DNA of 64,000 bases from an uncultured Prevotella sp. (GTDB lineage: Bacteria; Bacteroidota; Bacteroidia; Bacteroidales; Bacteroidaceae): positions 62,001-126,000 of the forward strand of contig CABQKA010000006.1 in NCBI GenBank assembly GCA_902464615.1, given 5' to 3'. Shown in pieces: positions 17,810 through 26,055 of this stretch. The stretch's first letter is position 1, and every line of letters begins with the position of its first letter. The position numbers were made by a program, and so were the translations under genes. The notes under the pieces were generated by a model. It was not told the DNA's origin. It did not search any database and saw only the letters and a program-made list of their open reading frames with translations.

Positions 17810-17873
17810 CAAAGGTACGGCGAAGCGCCGCGCACAGCCATACACGGATTACTGATTGATACACCAAAATCAC
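17810..17873 (-). promoter_or_regulatory. -7 box plus paired AraC-type operator (site 1)
   Basis: TACCTTTG (minus strand) is at 17810-17817. The proximal half-site is the complement of TACACGGATTAC at 17841-17852. The distal half-site is the complement of ACCAAAATCAC at 17863-17873. The half-sites start 21 bp apart, and the proximal edge lies 24 bp from the -7 box, as at three other promoters. Confidence 0.7.
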
Positions 17874-17970
17874 CGACACCCGCTTCCGCCCGCCATGAGA
17901 GCCGGAAGCGGACAAAAAAATCCCTGGGGAGGACTTTCCCCAGGGAGGTCTGTGCGGACGTGCCCGCCGT

Positions 17971-19064
17971 TCAGTCCAAGCCTTTTTCCTTGAGCCAGTC
18001 GGCAAGCAGGCCGGCCAGTTGCCGGTTGTTGCGCTCGGCAAAAAGGAAGTGGGAATTGCCGCGGATGCCAAGTTCGGGCAGGTGGACCACCGTAGCGTCG
18101 CCGCCATGCCGGTTAATTCAGTCCGCAAACAGGCGGGCCATCTGGAGGCGTACCCGCCAACTGTCCTTCGCCCAGTTTTTGTCCGGTTTCGCGGGAATAT
18201 AATCACCATAATATATGACTATCGGGATGCGCGTCAGCTTCTCGAAGTCGGCGGGCGGGACTGCCGCTGCGGCCAGCGGGCCAAACGGGCTGATGGTTTC
18301 CAACGGCTCCGGCACTTCGCCTTCGGGGAACACGAAACCGCTGCCCGACTCATAGGAAACGATGGCGCGGACGCTGGCGCTGCGGATGGCCGCATGCCAC
18401 CCCGGACCGCCGCCCTGGGAATGCGTGACCAGTATGCCGCCGCCGACCTTATCCATCAGCGCGGCCACATTGCCGGCAATCAGTCCCTCGTCGTAGGCCC
18501 CGGTGTTGGGCGTCATTTGCCGGAAAAACTGCTCCAGGGCCGCGGGCGACTGCGGGAACTGGCTGCCTTCGTAAAAATCGGGCCACACGCCCATGCGGAA
18601 GTTCTCGAACCAGAACTGGTCATCGGGCGTGGCCGTTATCTGTTCGGAGACGGTGCTCCGGCCGGCGCGCCCCTGCGGGGCTGGTCCACAAGATAAACGC
18701 TGAAGCTCCGGCGGAGGAACAGCGTGGCGAAGCCTTCGCGCCCGTCGGGCGTGGTCTCCCACGTCTTGGCCGACTGGCCCGCCCCGTGCAGGAACACCAG
18801 CGGAAACTTGCGCGGGCGGTCCGGAATCTGGTAGGAAACGCAGGCATGGTCGCCGTGAAGGGTCTGTCCGTCCGGTTTCAAAGGCTGGCGCGTATCGTAT
18901 GTGCCGGGAGCGGTGACCACGTCGCCGCCTATCATAAAGCTACCCTGTTCCCGGATAGCCAGAATGCTGTCGCCACCGGTTTCCGGTCCCGCCGGGGCAG
19001 ACGTTTTTCCGCACGCGGCGCAGAGAAGCGCCAAGGCGGCAAGGAGAAAATGTGTCCGTCTCAT
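17971..19064 (-). pseudogene. Lipoprotein alpha/beta hydrolase, frameshifted and with an internal TGA
   Basis: N-terminal part: lipoprotein signal (MRRTHFLLAALALLCAAC), FPLVFLHGAGQSAKTWET (oxyanion region) and YLVDQPRRG. The frame then breaks at a C run at 18670-18673 (G run on the coding strand). It resumes one frame over as RAGRSTVSEQITATPDD, ILVTHSQGGGPGW (nucleophile elbow) and RIPIVIYYGD. A TGA at 18118-18120 interrupts this frame after MARLFAD. The same frame continues for 48 codons (INRHGGDATVVHLPELGI, GNSHFLF catalytic His) to the true end at 17971. It is downstream of the aldo/keto reductase at 19069. Either a real pseudogene or an error at the first lesion. Confidence 0.85.
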
Positions 19065-19068
19065 TATT

Positions 19069-20070
19069 TTATTCTTTTACAGCAGTGCCGCCGAACACGC
19101 CGCTCATCGGCATGGTGTCCAGCATACGGTCTATTTCCCGCAACTCTTCTTCTGACAGCCGGATGCCCGTTGCCCCGGCATTTTCCCGCAGACGGTCGGC
19201 CCGGCGCGTACCGGGAATGGGGACAATCCACGGCCGCTTGCACAACATCCAGGCGAGGGAAATCTGCGCCGGGGTGCTCCCCTTCTCGGCAGCAAGGCGG
19301 CGGAGCAGGCTCAGCAGTTCGCGGTTTTTCTCAAAACTTTCCTCGCGAAACTGCGGCATGGCGGCGCGGTAGTCCGTAGAAGGGTCGAAGCGGGAAGCCG
19401 CGGTGTAACGGTCGCTAAGCAGTCCGTTGGCGAGGGGCGAGAAGGCGACGAACCCGATGCCCAGTTCTTCCAAGACGGGGAACAACGCCTCGTGCCAGCG
19501 CGCCATCATGGAGTAGCGGTTCTGTACGGCTGTGAGCGGGCAGACGGCGTGGGCGCGCCGCACCACGATTTCCGTAGCTTCCGAAATGCCCCAATGAAGG
19601 ACCTTGCCCTCGCGCATCAGCTTCTGGACCGTACCGGCGACGTCTTCCACCGGCACGTGGCTGTCCACCCGGTGTTGCCAATAGAGGTCGATATGGTCCG
19701 TGTGCAGACGGCGCAAAGAGCCTTCAATGCTGCGGCGTATGGTCTCGGAGCGGGAATCGGTGGTCAGCGGATAAGGCGTAATGCCGCTTTCCGTGTCGAA
19801 GCGGATGCCGAACTTCGTGGCTATGACGACGCGGTCGCGGTAAGGCCTCAAGGCTTCTCCCAGGAGTTCCTCGTTGTCATGCGGCCGGTCTGGCGTGCCG
19901 TACACTTCGGCCGTGTCGAAAAAAGTATAGCCCATGTCGACGGCCTGGGCAAGAAATTCGGTCATCTGCTTTCTGTCGGCGGGCGCCCCGTAGGCGTGGC
20001 TCATGCCCATGCAGCCCAGCCCGACGGCCGATACGCGCGGGCCGTGCTGGCCCAATTTCCTGTATTCCAT
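19069..20070 (-). CDS. Aldo/keto reductase (AKR, YajO/IolS-like)
   Basis: A 333-residue NADPH-dependent reductase. It starts MEYRKLGQHGPRVSAVGLGCMGMSHAYG and shows FFDTAEVYG (catalytic Asp and Tyr), VIATKFG (Lys), DLYWQHRVD (His) and PIPGTRRADRLREN (cofactor phosphate binding). Catalytic tetrad complete; length normal. It is the first gene of a unit that also contains the broken hydrolase. The 19-codon upstream extension is rejected because it overlaps the promoter. Confidence 0.93.
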   Translation of the reverse strand: MEYRKLGQHGPRVSAVGLGCMGMSHAYGAPADRKQMTEFLAQAVDMGYTFFDTAEVYGTPDRPHDNEELLGEALRPYRDRVVIATKFGIRFDTESGITPYPLTTDSRSETIRRSIEGSLRRLHTDHIDLYWQHRVDSHVPVEDVAGTVQKLMREGKVLHWGISEATEIVVRRAHAVCPLTAVQNRYSMMARWHEALFPVLEELGIGFVAFSPLANGLLSDRYTAASRFDPSTDYRAAMPQFREESFEKNRELLSLLRRLAAEKGSTPAQISLAWMLCKRPWIVPIPGTRRADRLRENAGATGIRLSEEELREIDRMLDTMPMSGVFGGTAVKE

Positions 20071-20091
20071 AACGTATTCTCCTTTTACCGG

Positions 20092-20155
20092 CAAAAGTAA
20101 CACAAGCAAGCGGGCACGTCCATACACGGATTACGGTTTGCCGCACCGATTTTAC
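20092..20155 (-). promoter_or_regulatory. -7 box plus paired AraC-type operator (site 2)
   Basis: TACTTTTG (minus) at 20092-20099. Proximal half is the complement of TACACGGATTAC at 20123-20134; distal half is the complement of ACCGATTTTAC at 20145-20155. Spacings are the same as at site 1: 21 bp between half-sites and 24 bp to the -7 box. The rest of 20071-20337 shows nothing coding. Confidence 0.75.
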
Positions 20156-20337
20156 AGATGGAACATTTCTTTGGCGATGGGTCCGCCCGTGCGGCGGGTT
20201 GCTTCCCCACGTCTGGGGGCTTAGGGAAAAACGGCCCCGCAGCGTGCGCATGGAAAAAGGCCAAGGCAAGACACTCCCCGGGATACCCGCGGGAAAAGCC
20301 ATGCCCTGGCCCGGCAAAACGGGAAGGAGGCCGCCGT

Positions 20338-21489
20338 TTATTCCCCTCCTTGTTTTTCCTTTGTCAATTCCTGCAACACTTGGCGCACGGGGTCGGCGAC
20401 AGCCTTGCCCAAGCGGGCTTCGACCACGCTGAAGGCTGCCTGAAGCTGGGCGGGGGTGAGGCCTAAATGGAGGCAGATGCCGATGTGTCCGCGTGCCATG
20501 GGCTCGACGCCGCCCACGCCGGCCAGGATGGCCACGGTAGCCAGCTCGCGCTCGGTATAGGTGAGCAAGTCGCGCTCGAAGATGTCGCAGAAAAGGTGCT
20601 CCTTCAGGAATTGCTCAATCGTCGGGGCGAAGACGGCGTAACCGGCCGGCGGAGCGTCTTGGGGCAGGCCGTTGAGCCGGGAAAGGATTTCGCGCCCGCG
20701 GGCATATTTGTCTCGCGAGTCGCCGACAGGCGCTGCCTCGCGGCCTTCTTTGTCCTGGATGCCTTGCGCCTTGCGGGCGTCGAGCACTTCCATGAATGTC
20801 TGGATGGCGCGCAGGCTGCGGGGAAATCCGCAGTAGGCGTAGGCGTGGATGAGTACTTCCTTGATTTCGTTGACCGTCATTCCGGCAGCCAGCCCTTGGG
20901 CCAGGGCGTCCTTCAGGCCGGCCAGTTCGCCGCGTCCGGTGCAGGCGGCGATGCCTACTATGGCCTGCTGCCGTTTGTCCAAGGCCTGCGCGGCGGCGGG
21001 AGCGGCATTGCCGCTGGTGGCCTCGGCATAGGAGGCGTCGTCCACCGGACTGAGCCAGGCTACCTTATTGGTGGCCGGATTGCACGTAATGGCTATGTGG
21101 GCGAACCAGTGGTCGGGCGCGGCGCCGTGCCAGTGCTCCACGCCCGGCGCTATCTCTACGATGTCGCCGGGGAAGAGTTTGCGGGCGGGCTTGCCTTTTT
21201 CCTGATAGAAGCCTACGCCGGCCGTGGCCACGAGGATTTGCCCGCCTGTGTGGGTATGCCATCTGTTGCGGCATCCCGGCTCGAAGGTGACGTTGGCCAT
21301 AGGCACGTTCAGCCCCTCCACGCGGGTCAAGGGATAGAGATAGGCCTGCCCGGTAAAGTTAGGGTTGTCCTTCATCGCCTGTCCGGCCGGATAGGGCTGG
21401 GCAAACTGCTCCACCGTGCTTTGGGCCTGGGCGGAAAGAATTGTCGTCATACACATGAGCGTTGAAATGATGAATGTCCTTACTTTCAT
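20338..21489 (-). CDS. Secreted cupin plus double carboxymuconolactone-decarboxylase-domain protein
   Basis: A 383-residue protein with signal peptide (MKVRTFIISTLMCMTTILSAQA). A cupin domain follows at about residues 40-130: NRWHTHTGGQILVATAG and GVEHWHGAAPDHWFAHIA, with metal-binding His. Then come two CMD/AhpD-like domains (residues about 180-250 and 300-375: IKEVLIHAYAYCGFPRS; GVGGVEPMARGHIGICLHLGLTP). The first CMD copy has Cys followed by GFPR and the second has HIGICLHLG. Similar fusions occur with aldo/keto reductases and AraC regulators in Bacteroidota. The substrate is unknown. It is the last gene of the operon from 23753. Confidence 0.87.
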   Translation of the reverse strand: MKVRTFIISTLMCMTTILSAQAQSTVEQFAQPYPAGQAMKDNPNFTGQAYLYPLTRVEGLNVPMANVTFEPGCRNRWHTHTGGQILVATAGVGFYQEKGKPARKLFPGDIVEIAPGVEHWHGAAPDHWFAHIAITCNPATNKVAWLSPVDDASYAEATSGNAAPAAAQALDKRQQAIVGIAACTGRGELAGLKDALAQGLAAGMTVNEIKEVLIHAYAYCGFPRSLRAIQTFMEVLDARKAQGIQDKEGREAAPVGDSRDKYARGREILSRLNGLPQDAPPAGYAVFAPTIEQFLKEHLFCDIFERDLLTYTERELATVAILAGVGGVEPMARGHIGICLHLGLTPAQLQAAFSVVEARLGKAVADPVRQVLQELTKEKQGGE

Positions 21490-21577
21490 GGTCGCTGTGT
21501 TTGGGGGATTATACGGATTTGGGAAATGTGCCTGCCCGCCGGCCGGCGGGATGTGCGGCCGCGCCTTGGGCTACCGG

Positions 21578-22519
21578 TCAAAATTTCGTGCCCCATACCA
21601 TCTTCTCCACCTGCTCTAAGGGCACGTTGAAGAAGCGTTGCTCTTTGTTGAGCGCACGTATTTTCTGCATTTCGTCATCGGTCAGGGAGAAATCGAAGAT
21701 TTGGATGTTCTCTTTGATATAGTTTGGGTCGGTGGCTCCCGGTATGACGGAAAATCCCTCCTGTATGTGCCAGCGCAGGATGACTTGTGCGGGCGTCTTG
21801 CCGTGTACCTGGGCAATGCTTTTGATGACGGGGTCTTTCAACAGGGCACCGCGCGACATGGCCCCGCCCAGCGGAAACCAGCATTCCACCTGTATGCCTT
21901 GTTCCGCGGCCTTCTTGCGCATCGCCAGGCGCTGGGCATAGGGGTGGCATTCTATCTGGAGCACGGCCGGCTTGATAGTGGCGCTGTCCATAATCCGTTG
22001 CCACATCTCGTCGTTGTAGTCGAAGTTGCTGATGCCGAGTGCACGCACTTTCCCCGCCTTCACTGCCTTTTCCATGTCTTTCCATGCGCCGACGTAGTCG
22101 CCTATGGGCTGATGGACGTAGAGCAGGTCGATATAGTCCAGCTGCATCCGCTCGAGCATTTCGTCTATGGCTTTCAGCGTTTTGCCTTCGCCGTATTCCG
22201 TCGGCCACAGTTTGCTGGTCACCCAGATTTCCTCGCGGGGGATGCCGCTCTCGCGGATGGACTGCCCCACGCCTTCTTCGTCATAATAGGCATGGGCCGT
22301 GTCGATGTGGCGGTAGCCGGCTTTCAAGGCCGTGAGGCACGACTGCTTGCACGTCTCGTTCGAACCTTGCATGAACGTGCCCAGTCCGAAGCGGGGCATT
22401 TCCACGCCATTGTTCAGTACGACCAGGGGCACATTGGCCGTAGTGGTCTTTTCCTGCGCGCCGGCGGCACAGATTCCGCACCAGGCGAGCAGGGCGCACA
22501 TCAGGATTTTCTTTATCAT
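21578..22519 (-). CDS. Secreted aldo/keto reductase (2,5-diketo-gluconate reductase type)
   Basis: A 313-residue protein with signal peptide MIKKILMCALLAWCGICAAGA, then VPLVVLNNGVEMPRFGLGTF, HIDTAHAYYDEEGVG (catalytic Asp/Tyr), VTSKLWPTEYG (Lys), DLLYVHQPIGDYVGAW (His) and SVIPGATDPNYIKEN. The tetrad is complete. Export of an NADPH enzyme is unusual but is seen for paralogues in Bacteroidota. The 44-codon upstream extension is noncoding repeat DNA. It lies between the ORF at 22516 and the cupin gene on one transcript. Confidence 0.9.
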   Translation of the reverse strand: MIKKILMCALLAWCGICAAGAQEKTTTANVPLVVLNNGVEMPRFGLGTFMQGSNETCKQSCLTALKAGYRHIDTAHAYYDEEGVGQSIRESGIPREEIWVTSKLWPTEYGEGKTLKAIDEMLERMQLDYIDLLYVHQPIGDYVGAWKDMEKAVKAGKVRALGISNFDYNDEMWQRIMDSATIKPAVLQIECHPYAQRLAMRKKAAEQGIQVECWFPLGGAMSRGALLKDPVIKSIAQVHGKTPAQVILRWHIQEGFSVIPGATDPNYIKENIQIFDFSLTDDEMQKIRALNKEQRFFNVPLEQVEKMVWGTKF

Positions 22520-22908
22520 TGTCTTATTCTTTGGGTTGTTCTGATTCTTGGGATAACCGTCACGGCGGGTATGCGTCCTTCGGGCCACAAGTAGACGGTG
22601 GCGGGCTGCCGGCGGTGTCCCCGTCCCGTCTGTTCCGAAACTGCGGGACACCGGGCCAGACCGCCGATGGCGCCGGCAACCGCGGTGCGCCCCCTATTCC
22701 CGTCGGGACGGGCCTTAGCCCCGTAAAAACGCCCCCTATCCCCGTCGTTCTGTCCGCCGCAGGACGTCGGAGCCGCGGAAATGCCCACTGCCGCAGGGCG
22801 TAGGGCCACCGTTTCCCCGGAAGGCCCGCCCGCTGCCGCGGGGCCGCCGCAAAACGCCGTGCCCGGGGCAGCCAGCAGCAGGCCTAACACGATATGCAGC
22901 GCTTTCAT
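22516..22908 (-). CDS. Questionable ORF: signal peptide followed by repeat-derived sequence
   Basis: The ATG at 22908 overlaps the stop of the upstream aldo/keto reductase (ATGA). The first 20 residues, MKALHIVLGLLLAAPGTAFC, look like a real signal peptide. The remaining ~110 residues are Gly/Arg/Pro-rich and unlike any known domain. Much of this DNA is the dispersed repeat at 22695-22747. It may be a decayed gene whose body was replaced by repeat DNA. Expression is plausible because of the coupling; function is not. Confidence 0.3.
   Translation of the reverse strand: MKALHIVLGLLLAAPGTAFCGGPAAAGGPSGETVALRPAAVGISAAPTSCGGQNDGDRGRFYGAKARPDGNRGRTAVAGAIGGLARCPAVSEQTGRGHRRQPATVYLWPEGRIPAVTVIPRIRTTQRIRQ
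22695..22747. repeat. Dispersed palindromic repeat, copy B
   Basis: Contains CGGGCCTTAGCCCCGTAAAAAC flanked by two direct copies of a CGCCCCCTATyCCCGTCG segment. The core is an imperfect palindrome (ACGGG-CT-T-AG-CCCGT). Same core as at 8.5, 31.4 and 40.5 kb. Confidence 0.65.
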
Positions 22909-23753
22909 TTTCCTTTTCCGTACTGCACCAGCCAGCTCACGGTCTGCGGGTCGTAGTGCGAGAAGAAGAGGCTGTGCCCGAGGTCGAGCTGGCGGATGGC
23001 CTGCATGTTTTCATCGGACAGGGCGAAGTCGAAGATGTCGATGTTCTGCTCCATGCGCTCTTTGCGCACCGATTTTGGGATGACCACCACGCCGCGCTGG
23101 ATGAGGTAGCGCAAGGCGACCTGTGCCACGCTCTTGCCGTAGCGTGCCCCGATGGCAGCAAGCGCCCCGTTGCTGAAGAAGTCGTTGCGCCCCTCGGCAA
23201 AAGGTCCCCACGACATGATTTGTGTGCCGTACTTCTGCATGATTTCCTGTGCCTTGACCTGCTGGTTGAACACGTGCGTCTCCACCTGGTTGACCATAGG
23301 GGGAATCTCGCAGAACTCGGAGAGGTCTATGAAGCGGTCCGGGTAAAAGTTCGACACGCCGATGGCGCGCAGCTTGCCGGCACGGTAGGCTTTCTCCATG
23401 GCGCGGTACGTACCGTAGTAGTCGCCGAAAGGCTGGTGGATGAGTAGCAGGTCGACGTAGTCCGTCTGCAGTTTGCGCAGGGATTCGTCGATAGAGGCCG
23501 CCGCCTTCTCAAAGCCGGCGTTGGAAATCCAGACCTTGGTGACGATGAACAGTTCGCTACGCGGCACGCCGCATTTCCTTATGGCGTTGCCCACGCCCTC
23601 CTCGTTTCCGTATGCCTGGGCCGTATCCACCATGCGGTAGCCCACGCTGATGGCGTCCGAGACGCAGCGCTCGCATTCCGCAGGCGACACCTGGTAGACA
23701 CCGTATCCTAATGCCGGCATTTCCACGCCATTTCTCAATTTGAAAGTTTCCAT
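22905..23753 (-). CDS. Aldo/keto reductase (cytoplasmic), first gene of its operon
   Basis: A 282-residue enzyme starting METFKLRNGVEMPALGYGVYQ. It has MVDTAQAYGNEEGVG, IVTKVWISNAG, DLLLIHQPFGDYYGTY and VVIPKSVRKERMEQN, so the catalytic Asp, Tyr, Lys and His and the phosphate-binding Lys-Ser are present. Related to the secreted enzyme at 21578 (same subfamily), so the pair may be a duplication. Its promoter at 23799-23806 carries the shared operator. Confidence 0.93.
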   Translation of the reverse strand: METFKLRNGVEMPALGYGVYQVSPAECERCVSDAISVGYRMVDTAQAYGNEEGVGNAIRKCGVPRSELFIVTKVWISNAGFEKAAASIDESLRKLQTDYVDLLLIHQPFGDYYGTYRAMEKAYRAGKLRAIGVSNFYPDRFIDLSEFCEIPPMVNQVETHVFNQQVKAQEIMQKYGTQIMSWGPFAEGRNDFFSNGALAAIGARYGKSVAQVALRYLIQRGVVVIPKSVRKERMEQNIDIFDFALSDENMQAIRQLDLGHSLFFSHYDPQTVSWLVQYGKGK

Positions 23754-23798
23754 GACAGTTGTTTGTTTTGTTGTTGAATGAGAAAGTTGCTTACGTTG

Positions 23799-23862
23799 CA
23801 AAAATAGAAGAAATACCCCGGCTGGCCCGTACACAAATTACAGAAGAACGTACCGATTTTAC
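23799..23862 (-). promoter_or_regulatory. -7 box plus paired AraC-type operator (site 3)
   Basis: TATTTTTG (minus) at 23799-23806. Proximal half is the complement of TACACAAATTAC at 23830-23841; distal half is the complement of ACCGATTTTAC at 23852-23862. Half-sites start 21 bp apart and the proximal edge is 24 bp from the -7 box. Confidence 0.75.
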
Positions 23863-23896
23863 AGACGCCGGAATCCTCCCGCCGCGGGCCGCCGCG

Positions 23897-24853
23897 CTAC
23901 CTGCGGCGGTGTGCCTCCCAAAAGCGCACGGCCCCGTCTATCCAGCCTTCGGCGCTGGTGCCGATGCCGAGCCCGAACCCGTGGCGCAGGCTGGGGTAAA
24001 GGTGGAACTCGGCCGGAATGCCGCAGGCCTGCAGCGCTTCCGTGCGGCGGCGCATGACGCGGGGCGAGGCGATGCCGTCGTCCGACCCGATGACGGCATA
24101 GGTGGACGGGTCGCGGCGCGTGTATTCGCTGTGGCCGGTATAAGCCATTACCACGACGGCCGGACGGGAAAGCGGCTGTGCGCCGAAGGCTTCCGTACCG
24201 CAAGAGCCGACGTAGGCCACCATGCGCCCTCCGGCAGAGCTTCCCCACAGGGAATAGCCTGCCGTGTCCACCTGAAGTTCGGCGCGGTGGCGGAAAATGT
24301 ATTCAATGGCCGAGGCCAAATCCTCGCAGGCGGCCAAGGCACTGCCCGTCCGGTACTGGAGGACAAAAGCGTTGTAGCCCATGCGGCTCAGCGCGAGGGC
24401 ATGAGGAAAACCTTCGTGGACGGAGCCGACATAGGAGAAGCCGCCGCCGGGGCAGACGATGGCAAAGGGAGCGCCCGGCCGGCCGCGGAAGAAGAACAGG
24501 CCGGCGGCTTCGCGGCCCAGGCCGTAGTATATCCGGCGGCCGGCGGCCACGGTGTCGATCATCCGGTTGAGGCAACCGACGCAGCGCGCCGCATCGACGT
24601 AGTTGTGATAAGGGAGCAGGCGGGCCACGGCGGAGAGCGGCATTTCTTCGTCGTAGCCCCATTCCAAGGGCAGGACATAGCGCGCGAAGCCCTTGAAGGC
24701 AGGATGGCGCAGCACGTCGCCTACGGTGTTTGCCGTCGTCAGGTGTGGCGCGGCGGAAATAGGCGCGGCGGAAGGAACCGGCTTGCCACCGCAGCTGCCG
24801 GACATGAAAAAGGCCATAAGCAGGCAGAGTTTAGATAACAGACTTGGATTCAT
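23897..24853 (-). CDS. Lipoprotein alpha/beta hydrolase (BD-FAE/esterase-like)
   Basis: A 318-residue protein with lipoprotein-like signal (MNPSLLSKLCLLMAFFMSGSC). It has FAIVCPGGGFSYVG (oxyanion hole, HGGG-like), SLWGSSAGGRM (nucleophile Ser), then a SDDGIAS segment and YPSLRHGFGLG (catalytic His). This is the usual order of acetyl-xylan-esterase/BD-FAE hydrolases. The ATG at 24853 overlaps the stop of the symporter frame (ATGA), which fixes the start. Substrate unknown; it was possibly co-transported with the symporter's solute. Confidence 0.87.
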   Translation of the reverse strand: MNPSLLSKLCLLMAFFMSGSCGGKPVPSAAPISAAPHLTTANTVGDVLRHPAFKGFARYVLPLEWGYDEEMPLSAVARLLPYHNYVDAARCVGCLNRMIDTVAAGRRIYYGLGREAAGLFFFRGRPGAPFAIVCPGGGFSYVGSVHEGFPHALALSRMGYNAFVLQYRTGSALAACEDLASAIEYIFRHRAELQVDTAGYSLWGSSAGGRMVAYVGSCGTEAFGAQPLSRPAVVVMAYTGHSEYTRRDPSTYAVIGSDDGIASPRVMRRRTEALQACGIPAEFHLYPSLRHGFGLGIGTSAEGWIDGAVRFWEAHRRR

Positions 24854-25826
24854 TTTTCTGAAGTTTGCATACGTTTGTCCCGCTGCTGCTTGTGCCAGAT
24901 CTGCCACGAGTTGAAGACGTTCTGCCAAATGATGTAGGTGCCCGGAGCCACGGACAGGATGGGCGACAGATAAGTGTAGGACACCCAGATGGCAAAGATG
25001 GTATTTTTCTGGCCCAGCCCCTGGCCTCCGCCGATACGCTCGCCGTAGGCGCGCCTATGCGTTTCCCCACGATGAACTGCAGGGCACACGCAGCGAGACT
25101 GACAAGAGACAGCAGCCACTTCAGATGGGCGCTGACAGGACTGTCCACAAGGAAACGGCACGTCTGGCCTACGGACAGCACCAGTCCGACCCCCCACAGG
25201 TAAAAGGCCAGGCCGCCCGTGCGCGCCACCACCTTCGCATGGACCTTAGGGAAGAAGGCACGCAATGCCCATGCCATGAGAAACGGAAATATGAGCAGCG
25301 GGAACACGCGGCGCAGTATCGCCAGGAACTGGCTCAGGAACGAAGCGTCCGTATGCCGCTCCACCAGCGGGAATACCAACGGGATGATGACGGCCGCGGC
25401 CAGGTTGCTCAGGATGGTATAAGTGGTGAGCGCCGTCTCGCTTCCGCCCAGTTTTCCCGTAATCACGGCGGCGGCCCCCGCGGTGGGGCAGACCAGGCAT
25501 ATCATCAGTCCTTCGGCCAAAAGCGCGTAGGGGAACTGCGGGTAGAAGTGCAGGAACAGGGCCACTGCAAGGCAGGACAGCAACTGGAACAGGACCAGCC
25601 AGACGTGCCATCCGGTGACGCGCATCTGCCGCGGGTCCACCTTGCAGAAGGTGGCGAAGAGCATAATGAACAAGACGGTGGGCATCAGTACTTCGGCCGT
25701 TTGCAAGGCCGCAGGCTTTATCGGGCCGAGCAACGGCAGGAAGTGGAAAGCCAGGAAGCCTATCACGCCGCAAGCCATTCCGACAGGCAGCGTCCAGTTT
25801 TTCAACAATCTAACTAAGGGATTCAT
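24850..25826 (-). pseudogene. SBF/bile-acid:sodium-symporter-family transporter, frameshifted
   Basis: From MNPLVRLLKNWTLPVGM the frame encodes multiple hydrophobic helices with GLMICLVCPTAGAAAVITGKLGG and TYTILSNLAAAVIIP, typical of the SBF fold. The frame breaks at about 25048-25058 after LQFIVGKRIG. The correct continuation is one frame over: YGERIGGGQGLGQKNTIFA, then WVSYTYLSPILSVAPGTYI and a stop at 24850. That new-frame stop overlaps the next start perfectly, which argues that the coupling was functional recently. A single missing base in a GGCGCGCC run explains it, so assembly error is possible. Confidence 0.82.
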
Positions 25827-25853
25827 CTTCACTCCTTTCTTTTTCTCTGCCGG

Positions 25854-25917
25854 CAAAATTATGGCAAAGCGCCAGAAAGGGGCATACACAGATTACTGAT
25901 AATCCGACCAATTCCGA
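25854..25917 (-). promoter_or_regulatory. -7 box plus paired AraC-type operator (site 4a)
   Basis: TAATTTTG (minus) at 25854-25861. Proximal half is the complement of TACACAGATTAC at 25885-25896; the weaker distal half is the complement of ACCAATTCCGA at 25907-25917. The 21-bp and 24-bp spacings are again kept. Confidence 0.7.
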
Positions 25918-25947
25918 CCATACGATGAGTAGCCTGCGGGACTCGCC

Positions 25948-25980
25948 AACTAATTTTACGGAAACTCTTACCGATTTTAC
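25948..25980 (-). promoter_or_regulatory. Second paired operator in the divergent region (site 4b)
   Basis: AACTAATTTTAC at 25948-25959 and ACCGATTTTAC at 25970-25980 form another half-site pair in the same orientation. It lies 42 bp from the -7 box (26022-26029, TACCTTTG) of the plus-strand AraC gene. It could serve autoregulation. Confidence 0.6.
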
Positions 25981-26055
25981 AGAAAAACAACAGCACCGCT
26001 CCCCAAATTCTCCGTTTTCGCTACCTTTGGAGAGTCAACCCCAAAAGTAAAAGCC

